Positions 11,345-22,180 of a stretch of 64,000 bases of DNA are shown in pieces. Position 1 is the stretch's first letter. Each line of letters opens with the position of its first letter. Below the pieces are notes generated by a model, which saw only the letters and a program-made list of their open reading frames with translations, had not been told where the DNA came from and did not search any database. This stretch comes from Adiantum capillus-veneris. Lineage: Eukaryota; Streptophyta; Polypodiopsida; Polypodiales; Pteridaceae. The DNA lies in contig CM043945.1 of assembly GCA_014529385.2 (NCBI GenBank), forward strand, positions 156,370,741 through 156,434,740, written 5' to 3'. The position numbers were made by a program, and so were the translations under genes.

Positions 11345-12420
11345 AAGAGAGATGCTGCCTTCAATAGACTCAAAGACCTCTTGACCAGTAGTCCTGTCCT
11401 CATCAACCCTGACTAATTTCACTCCTTAGCTCTTATTTACCCGAGGAAGTTCAACAAGAAATTCAGGTAGACCCTTATTTTAGACCTCTTCTGCAAGAGA
11501 TTCAAACTCAAAGCCCGAGGGAACACTTAACTAACTATACCTTAGCGGATGGTCTTCTTTACTACCTGGAAAACTTTAGTTCCTAGATATTCCTCAGATG
11601 AAGTGGGAATGTTTGAGTATGGACTTTGTCTCACTGGTCTTCCAAAGACAACCGAAAACTATGATTCTATTTTTTTCATAGTAGATAAGCTCACTAAGGT
11701 GGATCATCTAATTCCAGTCAAGCAGATAGCCACCACCATCGACATAGCCCAAGTATTTATCAAAGAGGTAGTAAGATTACATGAAATCCCTGCAAGAATC
11801 ATCAGTGATCGGGATGCCAAATTTACTTCTAAGTTTTGGTAAGCTATGTTTTGATCTCTGGGTATCCAACTAAATCTCAGTTCAACATATCATCCGGAGA
11901 CTGATGGTCAAACTGAGCAAGTGAATCAAGTCATTGAAGATATGCTTCGAGCATACTGCAGCCAACAGTCCCAGTAATGGATTAAGTTTCGTCCCCTAGT
12001 TGAGTTTTCTTATAACTCTTCTCGCCATCGCAGCCTCAGAATGTCACCCTTTAATGCCTTATATGGTCAGGAATGTTTAGTCCCTCTTCAATTAGCCGAC
12101 CCAGTTTTTCATATTCCTACCGTTGAGTCTACCCTGAGAGAGACGAATCATCAACTTCCAGTCATTAGAGACAACCTGAAGAGAGCTAGTGATAGGCAGA
12201 AGAGCTACGCTGATCTTTACCGCTCCGCTGGAAGCTCTAGCGAAGGCAACAAGTTTTCCTCAGAATCAAATCCCAACGCATCTCCTTAAAGCCAGGGAAA
12301 TTCTGTAAGCTTGCATTCAGATATTGTGGACCTTTTGGAATCAAATCAATATCTCCCTTTTTGTCCAAACCCTTGATCATATTTTTGGTTGGTTCTTTGG
12401 AACAACTTATAATTATTCTT
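11345..12420 (+). pseudogene. RNase H edge and integrase remnant of D (Ty3/gypsy)
   Basis: Pieces in several frames follow polyprotein order. FNRLKDLLTSSPVLINPD (11350s) is the RT/RNase H junction. MDFVTGLPKT...FFIVDKLTKVDHLIPV (about 11600-11720) is the integrase core start, and IISDRDAKFTSKFW (11793-11839) carries the second catalytic Asp. [14 protein letters not shown] (about 11890-11935) carries the catalytic Glu, and MSPFNALYGQECLVPLQ begins at 12041. The zinc-binding domain is absent and stops and frameshifts interrupt it. It would have catalysed strand transfer of element cDNA into the host genome; it is now inactive. Confidence 0.8.
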
Positions 12421-12877
12421 CAAGATATCGATGGCACTTTTGATATAATTTTTATGCGGATGTAATCAATCGGCATATTTATGGAATTCAAGCATCTCTA
12501 GTCAGTCAATTCTTTTGAGATTCAAATTGTCTATGGTGTTTTATGGGTCTAATTGTTATGATACATGGAATATCTGATTACCAAGTGAAAGATGAGGCAG
12601 TAAGCTATAGACAAAAGAGAAATAAGGATGGAGAAAATAAATTGGATACACAAGGGAGGAGATATTGCAAGATTAATTGAAAGATCAGTATGAAATCCTT
12701 TAACTATCAAGAACATGGTATTAGTTGGATGATATCAATAGAGAAATGAGTCAATGCTCAAAACAAAAAAAGGTTAAAGTTTAGGTAAGAATGGTAAGTG
12801 TATTAAGGTTAGTTGGGGAGAGAAGTGAAGAAATGATCTTCAGACCTAACAAGAGAAACACAATCTCATTGTCGTGC
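12421..12877 (+). other. Decayed 3' coding region of D up to element E
   Basis: Short broken frames continue after the integrase, but no chromodomain or other motif is clear. TCGTG at 12872-12876 may be the left target-site copy of E, since TCGTC follows E at 20438. Confidence 0.35.
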
Positions 12878-14873
12878 TGTGACACGTACATAGTGGGAAC
12901 GCATGCTACAAGAGTTATCTTGTAATTTTTTAATTACATAATTATCTTTCCTATAATATACATATGCATATTTAAGTATAATAATAAGCCTTCTATCTCA
13001 TCCTATTATTTGTCTCAAGGGTAACCTATCCTTACTTTATCATCATAAAATACTATGGGAAAAGCTCAATAGCTCCGCCTCTTTAACTTGGGGCAAAAAG
13101 CATTGATTCTTTATTTATACTATCTCATTATCATCTCACACCCTAGCTAGATCCTATATCTAGGGTAAACTCCAATATATATATATATTCTATGTATTTT
13201 TTATACTTTTCTTATATTTCTTTTTAAATAGCTACTAGGAGGGAATCAAATCCTAGTGGGACACTAGGTGGCATGATTTCAAAGATACACTTATTTTAAT
13301 GCATTATTGCAAGCATGATTACAAAAATTTGTCAAGGAGCAATGTCATGCTTTCATATGGCATGAGGTGTCCTTTGGAATTAAATGAAAGTCTAGGCTAA
13401 GGGGACCACGGGAAGACTTTTGCTGCCAGAAATGGACCCTATTTTGATGAATTTTTTACACAAGGTTCCAATCCGAATTGGAAAATGATTTTGAAATGAA
13501 AATCGTAGTTAATGAGCTGAAGTTTTTGCCCATATTTTTACTTTTTTATTTGGAGCCACGGTTGAGGAGATATGATCAAAATACTAGACCCCAGTTTGCC
13601 CACATCATGCAGGGACAGCTCATTTCCAACTTTTCCAATTCCTATTCACACTGGCTCCTCTCTTCTTGTGTAAACCCTTGGGGGTTCCCTTCACCTATAA
13701 AAGGGAACCTCTTCTTCCTTGAAAATAAACTCAAGCATTCAAGCCATTGATGAGAGGAATTCATGAGGGAGGGAGTAGTAATGCCAAATTGTACTTAGTC
13801 ATTAACATAAGCCGAAGCCTACACTTTCTCCTAGAGGAAGACTAGCCATTCTTGCAGGCTATCCTTGGAAGATCAACTCTAATAAAAGAAGGTCGTAGAC
13901 TTGGCGTATCAATCAAAGTGGAGTGCTCCCCTCTTCTTCTCTCTCCCATCAATAATGGTGCCGAAGGGTTTCAAGTAAGATGTGTTCTACATTGATGTTT
14001 TCTTGATTTCGTGTTGTTTTCATTTTCATCTCTAATCCAACATATATATATGTATCTAATCTCATCTCCTTAACCAAACCTATCTCTCTCATTCTTAGTA
14101 ATTCATCCTCTCTAGGTTCTCTTTGCTACAGGTACATCTCTCCCCGCAGTATCCTTATTGCCTACTGGCAAGAATAGGGCTTGGGAGGGAAACTCCTCAT
14201 CTCTTCACTTCTCTCATATCTACATTTCTCACATACTATCCTAGATGAATAACCCACATGATGATCATTTCTATCACTTTCACTCTGTACGATCTATTAG
14301 AATTAACGTATGGATTAGCCGTAAAATACACTTTCAACAACGTATAGTGTTTCTCTTCGGCCCTGAAAGGCTCAATGAAATACTTCTATCACCGGATCCC
14401 ATCATACTACCTCTCATAGACTATAATTTTATTTTTGATGTAAGCGTAGTTATCTTGCTATGAACCAAGAGGATTTGTACACACAATTAATCCCAATCAC
14501 TAGACAAAATATATATATTATGGTAAGCACAAAACTACAATTCCAAAGAACAATTCGTAGCCTATTTGGTCAGCCAAGATTGAATGCCATTAGCTCATCT
14601 ATTAACCCTTTCATATTACCCATGATATGATATGACCATAGCCTTGATGTTTTCATTTTCGTATTGTTTTGACATTCTCTTTTGTGTTCTTTCTTTGTGT
14701 GTGTGAGTGCAAGAGAGAAAGAGTGAGTCTTCTTTGATTGCACTTCTTTCCAAACCCTAGTCTTCATGGCATCTATGGTTTAACTCCTTCATATAGTTTT
14801 TGTTGAGTTCTCTCACAAACTCTCACAGCCATAAGCCCGGTGCTTTTCTGGTAAGACCGCAAATTTCTCGACA
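12878..14873 (+). repeat. 5' LTR of E (left edge tentative)
   Basis: The right part, 14319-14873, matches the 3' LTR 20047-20437, except that about 164 bases (about 14353-14516) are absent from the 3' copy. Sequence left of 14319 has no partner because the 3' copy is truncated. It is assigned to the LTR from the TATA box at 13695 and the TG start at 12878. The end CTCGACA is followed by a PBS-like TTGGTGAACCCGACG at 14880-14894. Confidence 0.55.
13695..13704 (+). promoter_or_regulatory. TATA box in 5' LTR of E
   Basis: CTATAAAAGG, followed about 30 bases later by GAAAATAAACTCAAGC, where a transcription start would be expected. It supports treating 12.9-14.3 kb as U3/R of E rather than as unrelated sequence. 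Confidence 0.5.
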
Positions 14874-14926
14874 TATTTTTGGTGAACCCGACGCAAAACT
14901 GCCAGGGTGAGATTTTGTGGGTAACC

Positions 14927-17302
14927 ATGGGTGATCATGTTGAGCAACAGGGTATGCATTTTGACCCAGCAACAATGCAAATGTTTCAAGCATTTGCAAT
15001 GTTCATGCAACAACAACATGCCACTGAAAGAAGGGAGATTTCAGCAACGAAGGCCATACAAGCAGTCGTCAATAGAATGGATCAGTTCAATGGCAAAGAT
15101 GTAACCAAGTACTTATGCGAGTATGTGAAGGAGATGGAGCTGCATCGCGTGTCAGAAGGTGAGATGATTCAAAGCTTTGAGCTAGTTGTTGCTCCAGAAA
15201 TTAGAGACCATGTTAGGGTAATTAAAGATGGGCATGGGAGAAATTGGGAAGAACTCAAAGTAGCTTTAAAGGAGGAATATTTCATGGAGGACTCTGAGAG
15301 AGTGACCAAAAGGACATTCTTAGAATGGGTAGTCAAGCCAAAGCAAGGACTATCAATAACAGAGCTACTTAGGGAATTTGAGTGGCGCTATGCACAACTC
15401 ACCAGGACCGAAAGGGCCACACTAGATGCAGAGAAGACAGATCTTTTCTTACAAGATGCAGGTAAAGAGTTTCAAGAAAATTTGGAGCTTCTTCTTGAAG
15501 ATAAATATGCCGAGCAAGGACTAAAGACTGACTGGAATGAGGTTGAAGGTGTTGTCTCACTGCTTGCCAAACGACAAAGAAGAAGGGACAAGATGGTAGT
15601 AAACACTACAAGTCCTTCCGCCTCAACTTCTGACAAAATGGTAAAGCCTACTTTTATCGCTCCTAAGTTTGATGAGTCCATGCTAGATGAGCTTGTGAAG
15701 GGAATGTGTGACTTGAAGGTGAAGTTTGCAAAGCTTGAAGAAAAAGGCCAACCATCAGGGCCACTTCCTAGGCAAAGACAACAGCCCAAAGAAGGGTTTG
15801 TTAATAGATGTATTTGGTGTGATAGTACAGACCATGTAAGAAGGGATTGTGATGATTTTAGTGATGCTTTGTCAAAAGATGTTGTCTTTTTTAAGGATGG
15901 TAAAATCCACTTAAGAGAGACAGGTCTACCCTTGAGAACTAACTTTGGGAAGGGGGGAATTCAAACCTTAGTTGAAGATATGGCAACTAATCATGCCACC
16001 TCTTCAGTTGAGGCAGCTACTTATGGAGTAAAAATTGAACATTTTTGTGATGAAGAGGTGAGTGACCATCATGGTCAAATTTGGCCAAATGTCATGCAAT
16101 TAGCTAAAAAGGAAAATCTTACAAAAGAGATTCTACATGAAGCAGGTGATTGCATACGTCTAGAAATAGGATGGAATGATCCAATGGACTCATTGTCAGT
16201 GCATGCCTACATTACAAAATGTCAACAAAATGAGGCAATTGTAGAAGAGAAGCGTAGACGTGAGAATGCTGATGAAGGACCATCAAAAATATCTTCTAGA
16301 AGTGGGGGAAGAAGCGACTCAATGCCTTCTCAAACACCCTCAACACAAGGAGCATCTCCACCTGAAGTACTCATGGAGGAGTCTACAACAGGAAAGAAGA
16401 AAGAGCCAACAAAAGGTAAGACAAAAGGCCCAACTTATAAACTACAATCTGATATTGAGGTTGCTACAGATTTAAAGAAAGTCTTGGAGGAAAGGATCTT
16501 GAATAGCAAGATTGAGTTTACTATGGGAGAAGTTCTTGGCATTGCAAAGCGTGAATTCCATGAGGAGATCATTGACATCATCAAGAGGAAGAGGCTAACC
16601 CTTGCTGAAGTTTCTCATCCACAGGTTGAAGGGGAAACCTCAAAGACACAAGGGATGCAACTACAAAATAAGGAGAATGATGGAGCTGTGGTAGGATGCT
16701 ACCAATCTAGTGGGAGAGTGAAGCAAGTGTATTTCTCAAATGATGATGAAGAAGTTGAAGATATTCCTAGGAGTTACTATTCACGAAGTCATTGGGCAAG
16801 GGCTACTACAGAAACTTTGGTCAAGGTAGGTGATCTTGAAGAGCCATTTGTTGCCTTGATTGACCATGGTTCAGAAATAAACATAATTTCAAAGAGTCTC
16901 TACAACAAGTGCAAATGGCCGATGGACATAGATCATGGCTGGATGGTAAAAGTAGTAAACAATTCATCCGGTGAATTGTATGCAGCATGTTCAGGTGTGA
17001 AGGTAACAATAGGTGATGTAAAGATTGACCAAAACTTGTTTGTACAGGATACATCTTCATATCATCTCATCCTTGGACAGCCCTACATTGTGGGAGTTCG
17101 AATGGAAACAAAGGTAATGGATGATGGTTCAGCATATGCTAGGATACGTAGAAAAGATGGTAAACGAGCTGTCCAATTTCTCCCAGTTTGTGTGAACCAT
17201 GAAAGAAATCGTGACAACCTCAGAGAACATCCTCTACCAAAGGTGAGCAAAGAGTTTCATGATCATAGAGAAATGATGGGTTTTGGCCAAGTACCATTGT
17301 AA
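14927..17302 (+). CDS. Gag-protease polyprotein of element E
   Basis: An uninterrupted ORF of 791 codons from ATG 14927 (ACCATGG context); the frame is open a little further upstream, but only this ATG is well placed after the PBS. Residues about 40-230 are a gag capsid-like region (FNGKDVTKYLCEYVKEM, then KVALKEEYF). A CCHC zinc knuckle (CIWCDSTDHVRRDC) begins at 15810. A low-complexity linker follows. Next is a pepsin-type retroviral protease with active-site box LIDHGSEINIIS at about 16856-16891, an Asp-His-Gly variant of the usual D-S/T-G, followed by HLILGQPYI. It would package RNA and mature the polyprotein. It ends one frame away from pol. Confidence 0.85.
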   Translation: MGDHVEQQGMHFDPATMQMFQAFAMFMQQQHATERREISATKAIQAVVNRMDQFNGKDVTKYLCEYVKEMELHRVSEGEMIQSFELVVAPEIRDHVRVIKDGHGRNWEELKVALKEEYFMEDSERVTKRTFLEWVVKPKQGLSITELLREFEWRYAQLTRTERATLDAEKTDLFLQDAGKEFQENLELLLEDKYAEQGLKTDWNEVEGVVSLLAKRQRRRDKMVVNTTSPSASTSDKMVKPTFIAPKFDESMLDELVKGMCDLKVKFAKLEEKGQPSGPLPRQRQQPKEGFVNRCIWCDSTDHVRRDCDDFSDALSKDVVFFKDGKIHLRETGLPLRTNFGKGGIQTLVEDMATNHATSSVEAATYGVKIEHFCDEEVSDHHGQIWPNVMQLAKKENLTKEILHEAGDCIRLEIGWNDPMDSLSVHAYITKCQQNEAIVEEKRRRENADEGPSKISSRSGGRSDSMPSQTPSTQGASPPEVLMEESTTGKKKEPTKGKTKGPTYKLQSDIEVATDLKKVLEERILNSKIEFTMGEVLGIAKREFHEEIIDIIKRKRLTLAEVSHPQVEGETSKTQGMQLQNKENDGAVVGCYQSSGRVKQVYFSNDDEEVEDIPRSYYSRSHWARATTETLVKVGDLEEPFVALIDHGSEINIISKSLYNKCKWPMDIDHGWMVKVVNNSSGELYAACSGVKVTIGDVKIDQNLFVQDTSSYHLILGQPYIVGVRMETKVMDDGSAYARIRRKDGKRAVQFLPVCVNHERNRDNLREHPLPKVSKEFHDHREMMGFGQVPL

Positions 17303-17379
17303 AGCGGGATTGCAGTGGTACAGAAAGAAAAAGGGTTTCGCCTGATCCAAAAATAGGTGAAGCTTTTTCAACGAGCTCC

Positions 17380-20076
17380 TTGGTAACAAAGAATGGATCA
17401 GTATGTTTTACAAAACTTGAATATTTGAAGAGATGTGAGAGGCAATATGTGCATAATGTACAAATAGGCATGAAAAAGAGTGGGTTGCTAGAGCCTACTG
17501 AAAATGTTTTGGGTTTGTGTGAACAAGTTTCTTTTGTAGATACTATGGGTGAGCTTGATGCTATAATGGGGTCTAGTTTGCATCTTGAAAATGAAGTTGT
17601 GGAAGTTTGCTCTATGGAAATGTATCAAGTAATAGAAGCCTTTAAAGAAAGCCAAATAGTTGGCCCAGAAGTCCATGTTGAAACTAAATACAAGAGTGTA
17701 GCAAAGAAGGTGAAACCAGTAGCTTCACCCTTACCGCCCAACAACAGGGAAAAGATTGAGCAGGATTCTTTACAACCAAGTTTGAGGAATCCTAAAAAGA
17801 TTGGGCATACCTTCACAAAGGAGTCTTTCCAAGACTTGCAGATTGGTCGCGAGGAGTTTCTAACACAGGAGGAGACAAAGTGCTTCAAAGAAATTCTTTC
17901 AAAGCATGGTAAGGCTTTTGCATTTGAGCCACATGAGATAGGATGTGTTGATCCTTCTATTGTAGCTCCTATGGTAATTTTCACAATACCTCATGTGCCT
18001 TGGAATCTGCGGCCTATTCCGGTTTCAAAGGCTCATTTGCCAAAGTTAGTAGAGCTACTGAATGAGAAAATCAAAATGGGAATCTTGGAGCCTTCTTGTG
18101 CTCCATACTCAAACAGGTGGTTCACAGTTCCGAAGAAGAATGGTTCTCTACGCTTCATCCAAGATATGCAACCGGTGAACAAGGTGACAATTAGAAATGT
18201 AGGTACAGGTCCAATTGTGGATGAGTTTGCAGAGGCATTTGCAGGGAGGGAAATCTACTCAATGGGGGATCTCTACTCAGGGTATGATCAATTTCAGCTT
18301 GCAATCGAAAGCAGAGACTTGACAACCATGAGGACACCTTTGGGTTTGGTAAGGATGTGTACCTTGCCACAGGGAGCAACCAACTCGGTTGCACATATGA
18401 TGAATGGGATGAATAAGGTCTTACATGACTTTATTCCTCAAATCACAATGCCTTTCATTGATGATTTGCCTATCAAAGGATGTGAAGAAAGTGACAAAGA
18501 TGAAGCTTTGGATCTCAAGGGATGTCGCAGGTTTGTGGTAAATCACATAAATGATTGTGATAAAATTTTGTCTAGGTTGGAAGAAGTGAATCTTACATTG
18601 TCAGGGAAAAAGTCTATGTTTGGTGTCAATGAAGTGCTTATTGTGGGGCACATGTGCGGGCCATATGGTAGGAAACCTTGTCCAACAAAGGTAGAGGCCA
18701 TCCAGAGAATGAAAGAAACGTGCACTAGCATCACTGAGGTTAGAAGGTTTCTGGGAGCATGTGTCTTCTATGTTATTTGGATTCCACATTATGCACATGT
18801 AGCTGATCCTCTTTATCAGCTGCTTAGAAAGAATCATAAGTTTAAATGGACAGAAGCACATGTAAAATCCATAAAAAAGCTAAAGGAGTTGCTCTAGTCA
18901 GCAACAACTTTGAGAAAGGTAGACTATGAGTGTCAAAGGCCAATAATTGTGACAATAGACACCAGTCCTACAGGGATTGGATGGGCAATAGGGCAAGATG
19001 ACAAATAAGGACACAGGTACGTGGTAAGATTTGGAGCAAAGGTGCTAAGTGCTCGCCAAAGAAACTATCCACAGATAAAGAGAGAGTTATGGGGTATAGT
19101 TACAGCCTTGAAAAGTGGGAAAGAGTACCTAATTGGTGCATGTGTGGTTGTAGAAACAGATTGTCTACCACTTCTTGGGATGATTACAAGCTGCTCAACT
19201 CCAGACATTGCTATGTTGCGGTGGATTGCCTACATTAAGTCCTTAAATCCTGCGTTTAAGAACATTGCAGGTAAAGACAATACAGTGGCAGATATGCTAT
19301 CAAGGGCAAGGTATGAAGATGAGTCACAAATGATTGACGAAGGAGATGATGTAGGCACAAAGTTCTATTCTATCTCTCATGTCAAAGGTAACAATGTCTG
19401 CATGACTAATCTACTTGAATCATTCTTGAAAGAGCTTTATGAAGGTGATTGGCTTCTTATTGGAAGCTACTTGAGTACTCTAACAAAATAGGATGATTCG
19501 TCTGAACAAGAATTCAAGAGGATACGTAGGAAAGCATATGGGTACTTTTTGAGGGATGGTTACTTGTGGAAGCATCCTAAACAAAAGGGTGCTACACCAC
19601 AAAGGGTTATATGTGAAAAAGAGACTCAAGTAAAGCTCATGCAAGAGTTTCATGAGAGTCTATGGACTGGACACAGGGGTGTATGGGCAACCTTCTCCAA
19701 GTTGAAAGAAAAATACTGGTGGAAGGGTATGTATAAAGATGTATCTCATTTTGTAGAGACATGTGTAACTTGTCAAGTGTATTCAAATGTTCGACATCGT
19801 GATGGATTGCACCCTATATATCCACTAGCCATGCACTATAAATGGGTTGTGGATCTAGTCACAATTCCTCTAGGACTCTGGCAGATGAGATACTTGGTTC
19901 TTGCACGAGAGGACCTAACTAACCAGGTTGAAGGAAGAGCATTAAGAGCTAAAACCACAGAAGTTGTGTGCAAATTCCTTCTTGATGAGGTGATTTGCCG
20001 TTATGGTTGTGTGAGAAAAATCACTGCAGATAGAGGTGAACTGGAAGCCGAAAAATACACTTTCAACAACGTATAG
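17380..20076 (+). pseudogene. Pol of E: RT, RNase H, truncated integrase
   Basis: One reading frame with in-frame stops at 18895-18897, about 19006-19008 and 19489-19491. RT (about 17950-18480) has APYSNRWFTVPKKNG, LYSGYDQFQLA, LPQGATNSV and catalytic box FIDDLPIKG; RNase H follows at about 18945-19310 (TIDTSPTGIGWAIG, QIKRELWGIVTAL, KDNTVADMLSRA). The integrase zinc finger is His-His-Cys-Cys (FHESLWTGH...CVTCQ, about 19645-19780). The core keeps the first Asp (VVDLV) and the second (ITADRGELEAE), then joins LTR sequence at 20047, so the catalytic Glu and C-terminus are gone. Two of the stops lie where Gln is plausible. The copy cannot mobilise itself. Confidence 0.85.
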
Positions 20077-20437
20077 TGTTATTATGGTAAGCACAAAACT
20101 ACAATTCCAAAGAACAATTCGTAGCCTATTTGGTCAGCCAAGATTGAATGCCATTAACTCATCTATTAACCCTTTCATATTACCCATGATACGATATGAC
20201 CATAGCCTTGATGTTTTCATTTTCGTATTGTTTTGACATTCTCTTTTGTGTTCTTTCTTTGTGTGTGTGAGTGCAAGAGAGAAAGCGTGAGTCTTCTTTG
20301 ATTGCACTTCTTTCCAAACCCTAGTCTTCATGGCATCTATGGTTTAACTCCTTCATATAGTTTTTGTTGAGTTCTCTCACAAACTCTCACAGCCATAAGC
20401 CCGGTGCTTTCCTGGCAAGACTGCAAAATTCTCGACA
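20047..20437 (+). repeat. 3' LTR of E, 5'-truncated and internally deleted
   Basis: Matches 14319-14352 and then 14517-14873 of the 5' LTR with few differences, ending CTCGACA. The integrase frame runs straight into it, so the deletion removed integrase sequence together with most of U3. TCGTC follows at 20438. Confidence 0.8.
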
Positions 20438-20720
20438 TCGTCACACCAAAGGAAAAATACCGAGTTGAGTAAGATCACACTCAATAATTAAAGTAACTCC
20501 GAGTCATTAAGACTTCTTTATGATTAAGACTTTTGAGTCAGCGCTAAAAAATGGAAGAGAAGTGTATTATTCAAGGTCCATACCAGCTTCACTGTCCTTT
20601 AATCTAAAAACCCTAAAGTTACTGACCATCTTCAATCATAAGTTGACCAAAGATTGAGACTGTCTACTCTCTAAAGCATGTCCCGAGCTGAGGACAGCTC
20701 TTTCTTTTTGTTGGGGAGTT
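20438..20720 (+). other. 3' end of D interior and polypurine tract
   Basis: Noncoding sequence linking element E to the 3' LTR of D. GAGCTGAGGACAGCTCTTTC (20685-20704) and TTGGGGAGTT (20711-20720), the polypurine-like primer for plus-strand synthesis, directly precede the LTR start TGTAAGG. Confidence 0.65.
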
Positions 20721-20998
20721 TGTAAGGTCCCTCCCTAAACCCTAGAGCCATTCAGAACTTTTTCAGCCTGGAAATTTTTTTAGAAAAAGCAAGTCATGCG
20801 GACAACAAGACTTTACTCCAGAATGAAAAGACAAGGATATTTCGAATAAGAAATTACGTCATCACTATATTTTTCCAAAAAGATTAAGATTATTTTTATA
20901 CTTCTTCATCAAAAACCGCGTGGGAACTGATTTAAATCTAGAATGGGAGAAAAAGGAACTAACTTGATTGAAAGATAAAGTTAAGAGATAAGAATTAA

Positions 20999-21168
20999 GA
21001 AGAAAATTGGGGTCCAATTAAGAAGAGAAGTGAGGTCCAGTAGTAATTGAGAAGAGAATTGGGGTCCAATAGCATTTGACAAGAGAATTGGGATCCAATA
21101 GCTGAGAAGAGAATTGGGGTCCAATAGGATTTGAGAAGAGAATTGGGGTCCAATAGGAATTGAGAAAA
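20999..21168 (+). repeat. U3 tandem repeat, about 27 bp x 6, upstream of TATA box
   Basis: AATTGGGGTCCAAT or a close variant starts at about 21005, 21029, 21058, 21086, 21112 and 21140, each unit preceded by GAGAAGAGA. The array ends about 20 bases before the TATA box, the position of enhancer repeats in many retroelement U3 regions. Confidence 0.85.
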
Positions 21169-21185
21169 GAATACCCACCATTTCC

Positions 21186-21193
21186 TATATAAG
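21186..21193 (+). promoter_or_regulatory. TATA box in 3' LTR of D
   Basis: TATATAAG in the context TTTCCTATATAAGCACC, directly downstream of the six-copy U3 array. It is the likely promoter of D. The 5' LTR equivalent lies outside the window. Confidence 0.6.
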
Positions 21194-21570
21194 CACCCCC
21201 TCTACTTTGTAATTTCACACACACATATTGCTAAGCTACTTGCATACTTGCTATGCTCAAGATTATGCTTAAGTAAATCAAGGTTTCCATTAAACCTTTC
21301 TCTTGCTCTCTCCCTCTCTTGAAGGCCAAACCCTTGAGGGTTTTGTGAAGAAGCTCCTCTCTCCTTCCTCTTCACCCTAAATCCCTTTCCTTCCTCCTTG
21401 AGCCTCACATCTCTTCAAGAACGACTTAACCCCACTTCCCTCTTGTTTAGAGGAGGTAATCTTCATTTCTAGTAGGATTAATTAATCCATGTGTTTTAAT
21501 GCTAAGAAGGTTTATGTGCATCATTTTAGGTTTAAGCTTTAATAGTAACCTTGGAATTAGGGTTAAGTAT

Positions 21571-22180
21571 TAATGGTAGTTATGCATCATTAAGTTAAGC
21601 TTCAAAGGTAGATTTGCACTCATAAGCTAAGCTTTAATGGTAACTTTGCACTTAGATGTAAGTTTTAGTGACTATCTTGCATTTTTAGGGTTAAGCTTTA
21701 ATGGAAACCTCGCAATTAGGGTTAAGTGATAAGAGTATCTATGCATCATTAAGTTAAGCTTAAAAGGTAGATTTGCACTCATAAGCTAAGTTTTAATGGT
21801 AACTTTGCACTTAGATGTAAGCTTTAGTGACTACCTTGCATTTTTAGGCTTAAGCTTTAATGGAAACATCGCAATTAGGATCAGTGATAAGAGTATCTAT
21901 GCATCATAAAGTTAAGCGTCAAAGGTAGATTTGCTCTCGTAAGCTAAGCTTTAATGGTAACTTTGCACTTAAACGTAAACTTTAGTGACTACCTTGTATT
22001 TTAGGTTTAAGTTTTAATGGAAACCTCGCAATTAGGGTTAAGTGCTAAGAGTATCTATACATCATCAAGTTAAGTTTCAAAGGTAGATTTTCACTCTTAA
22101 GCTATGCATTAATGGTAACTTTGCACTTAGGTGTAAGCTTTAGTGACTACCTTGTATTTTAGGTTTAAGCTTTAATGGAA
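21571..22180 (+). repeat. D-LTR tandem repeat, about 158 bp x 4 (3' LTR copy)
   Basis: Anchors TATGCATCAT(T/A)AAGTTAAG at about 21581, 21740, 21898 and 22055 give a regular 157-159 base period. It is orthologous to the array at 4171-4760, so it existed before D inserted. Confidence 0.85.

Larger units (their letters stand above)
12878..20437 (+). mobile_element. Ty3/gypsy retrotransposon E nested in D
   Basis: The interior encodes gag-protease then pol on the + strand. A repeat of up to about 2 kb precedes it, and a shortened copy of that repeat follows (20047-20437); both end ...TCGACA. Beyond the 3' end the interior of D resumes and leads to D's 3' LTR. The left boundary is tentative: TGTGACACG at 12878 preceded by TCGTGC, against TCGTC on the right. 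The 3' part has lost the integrase C-terminus and most of U3. Confidence 0.7.
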
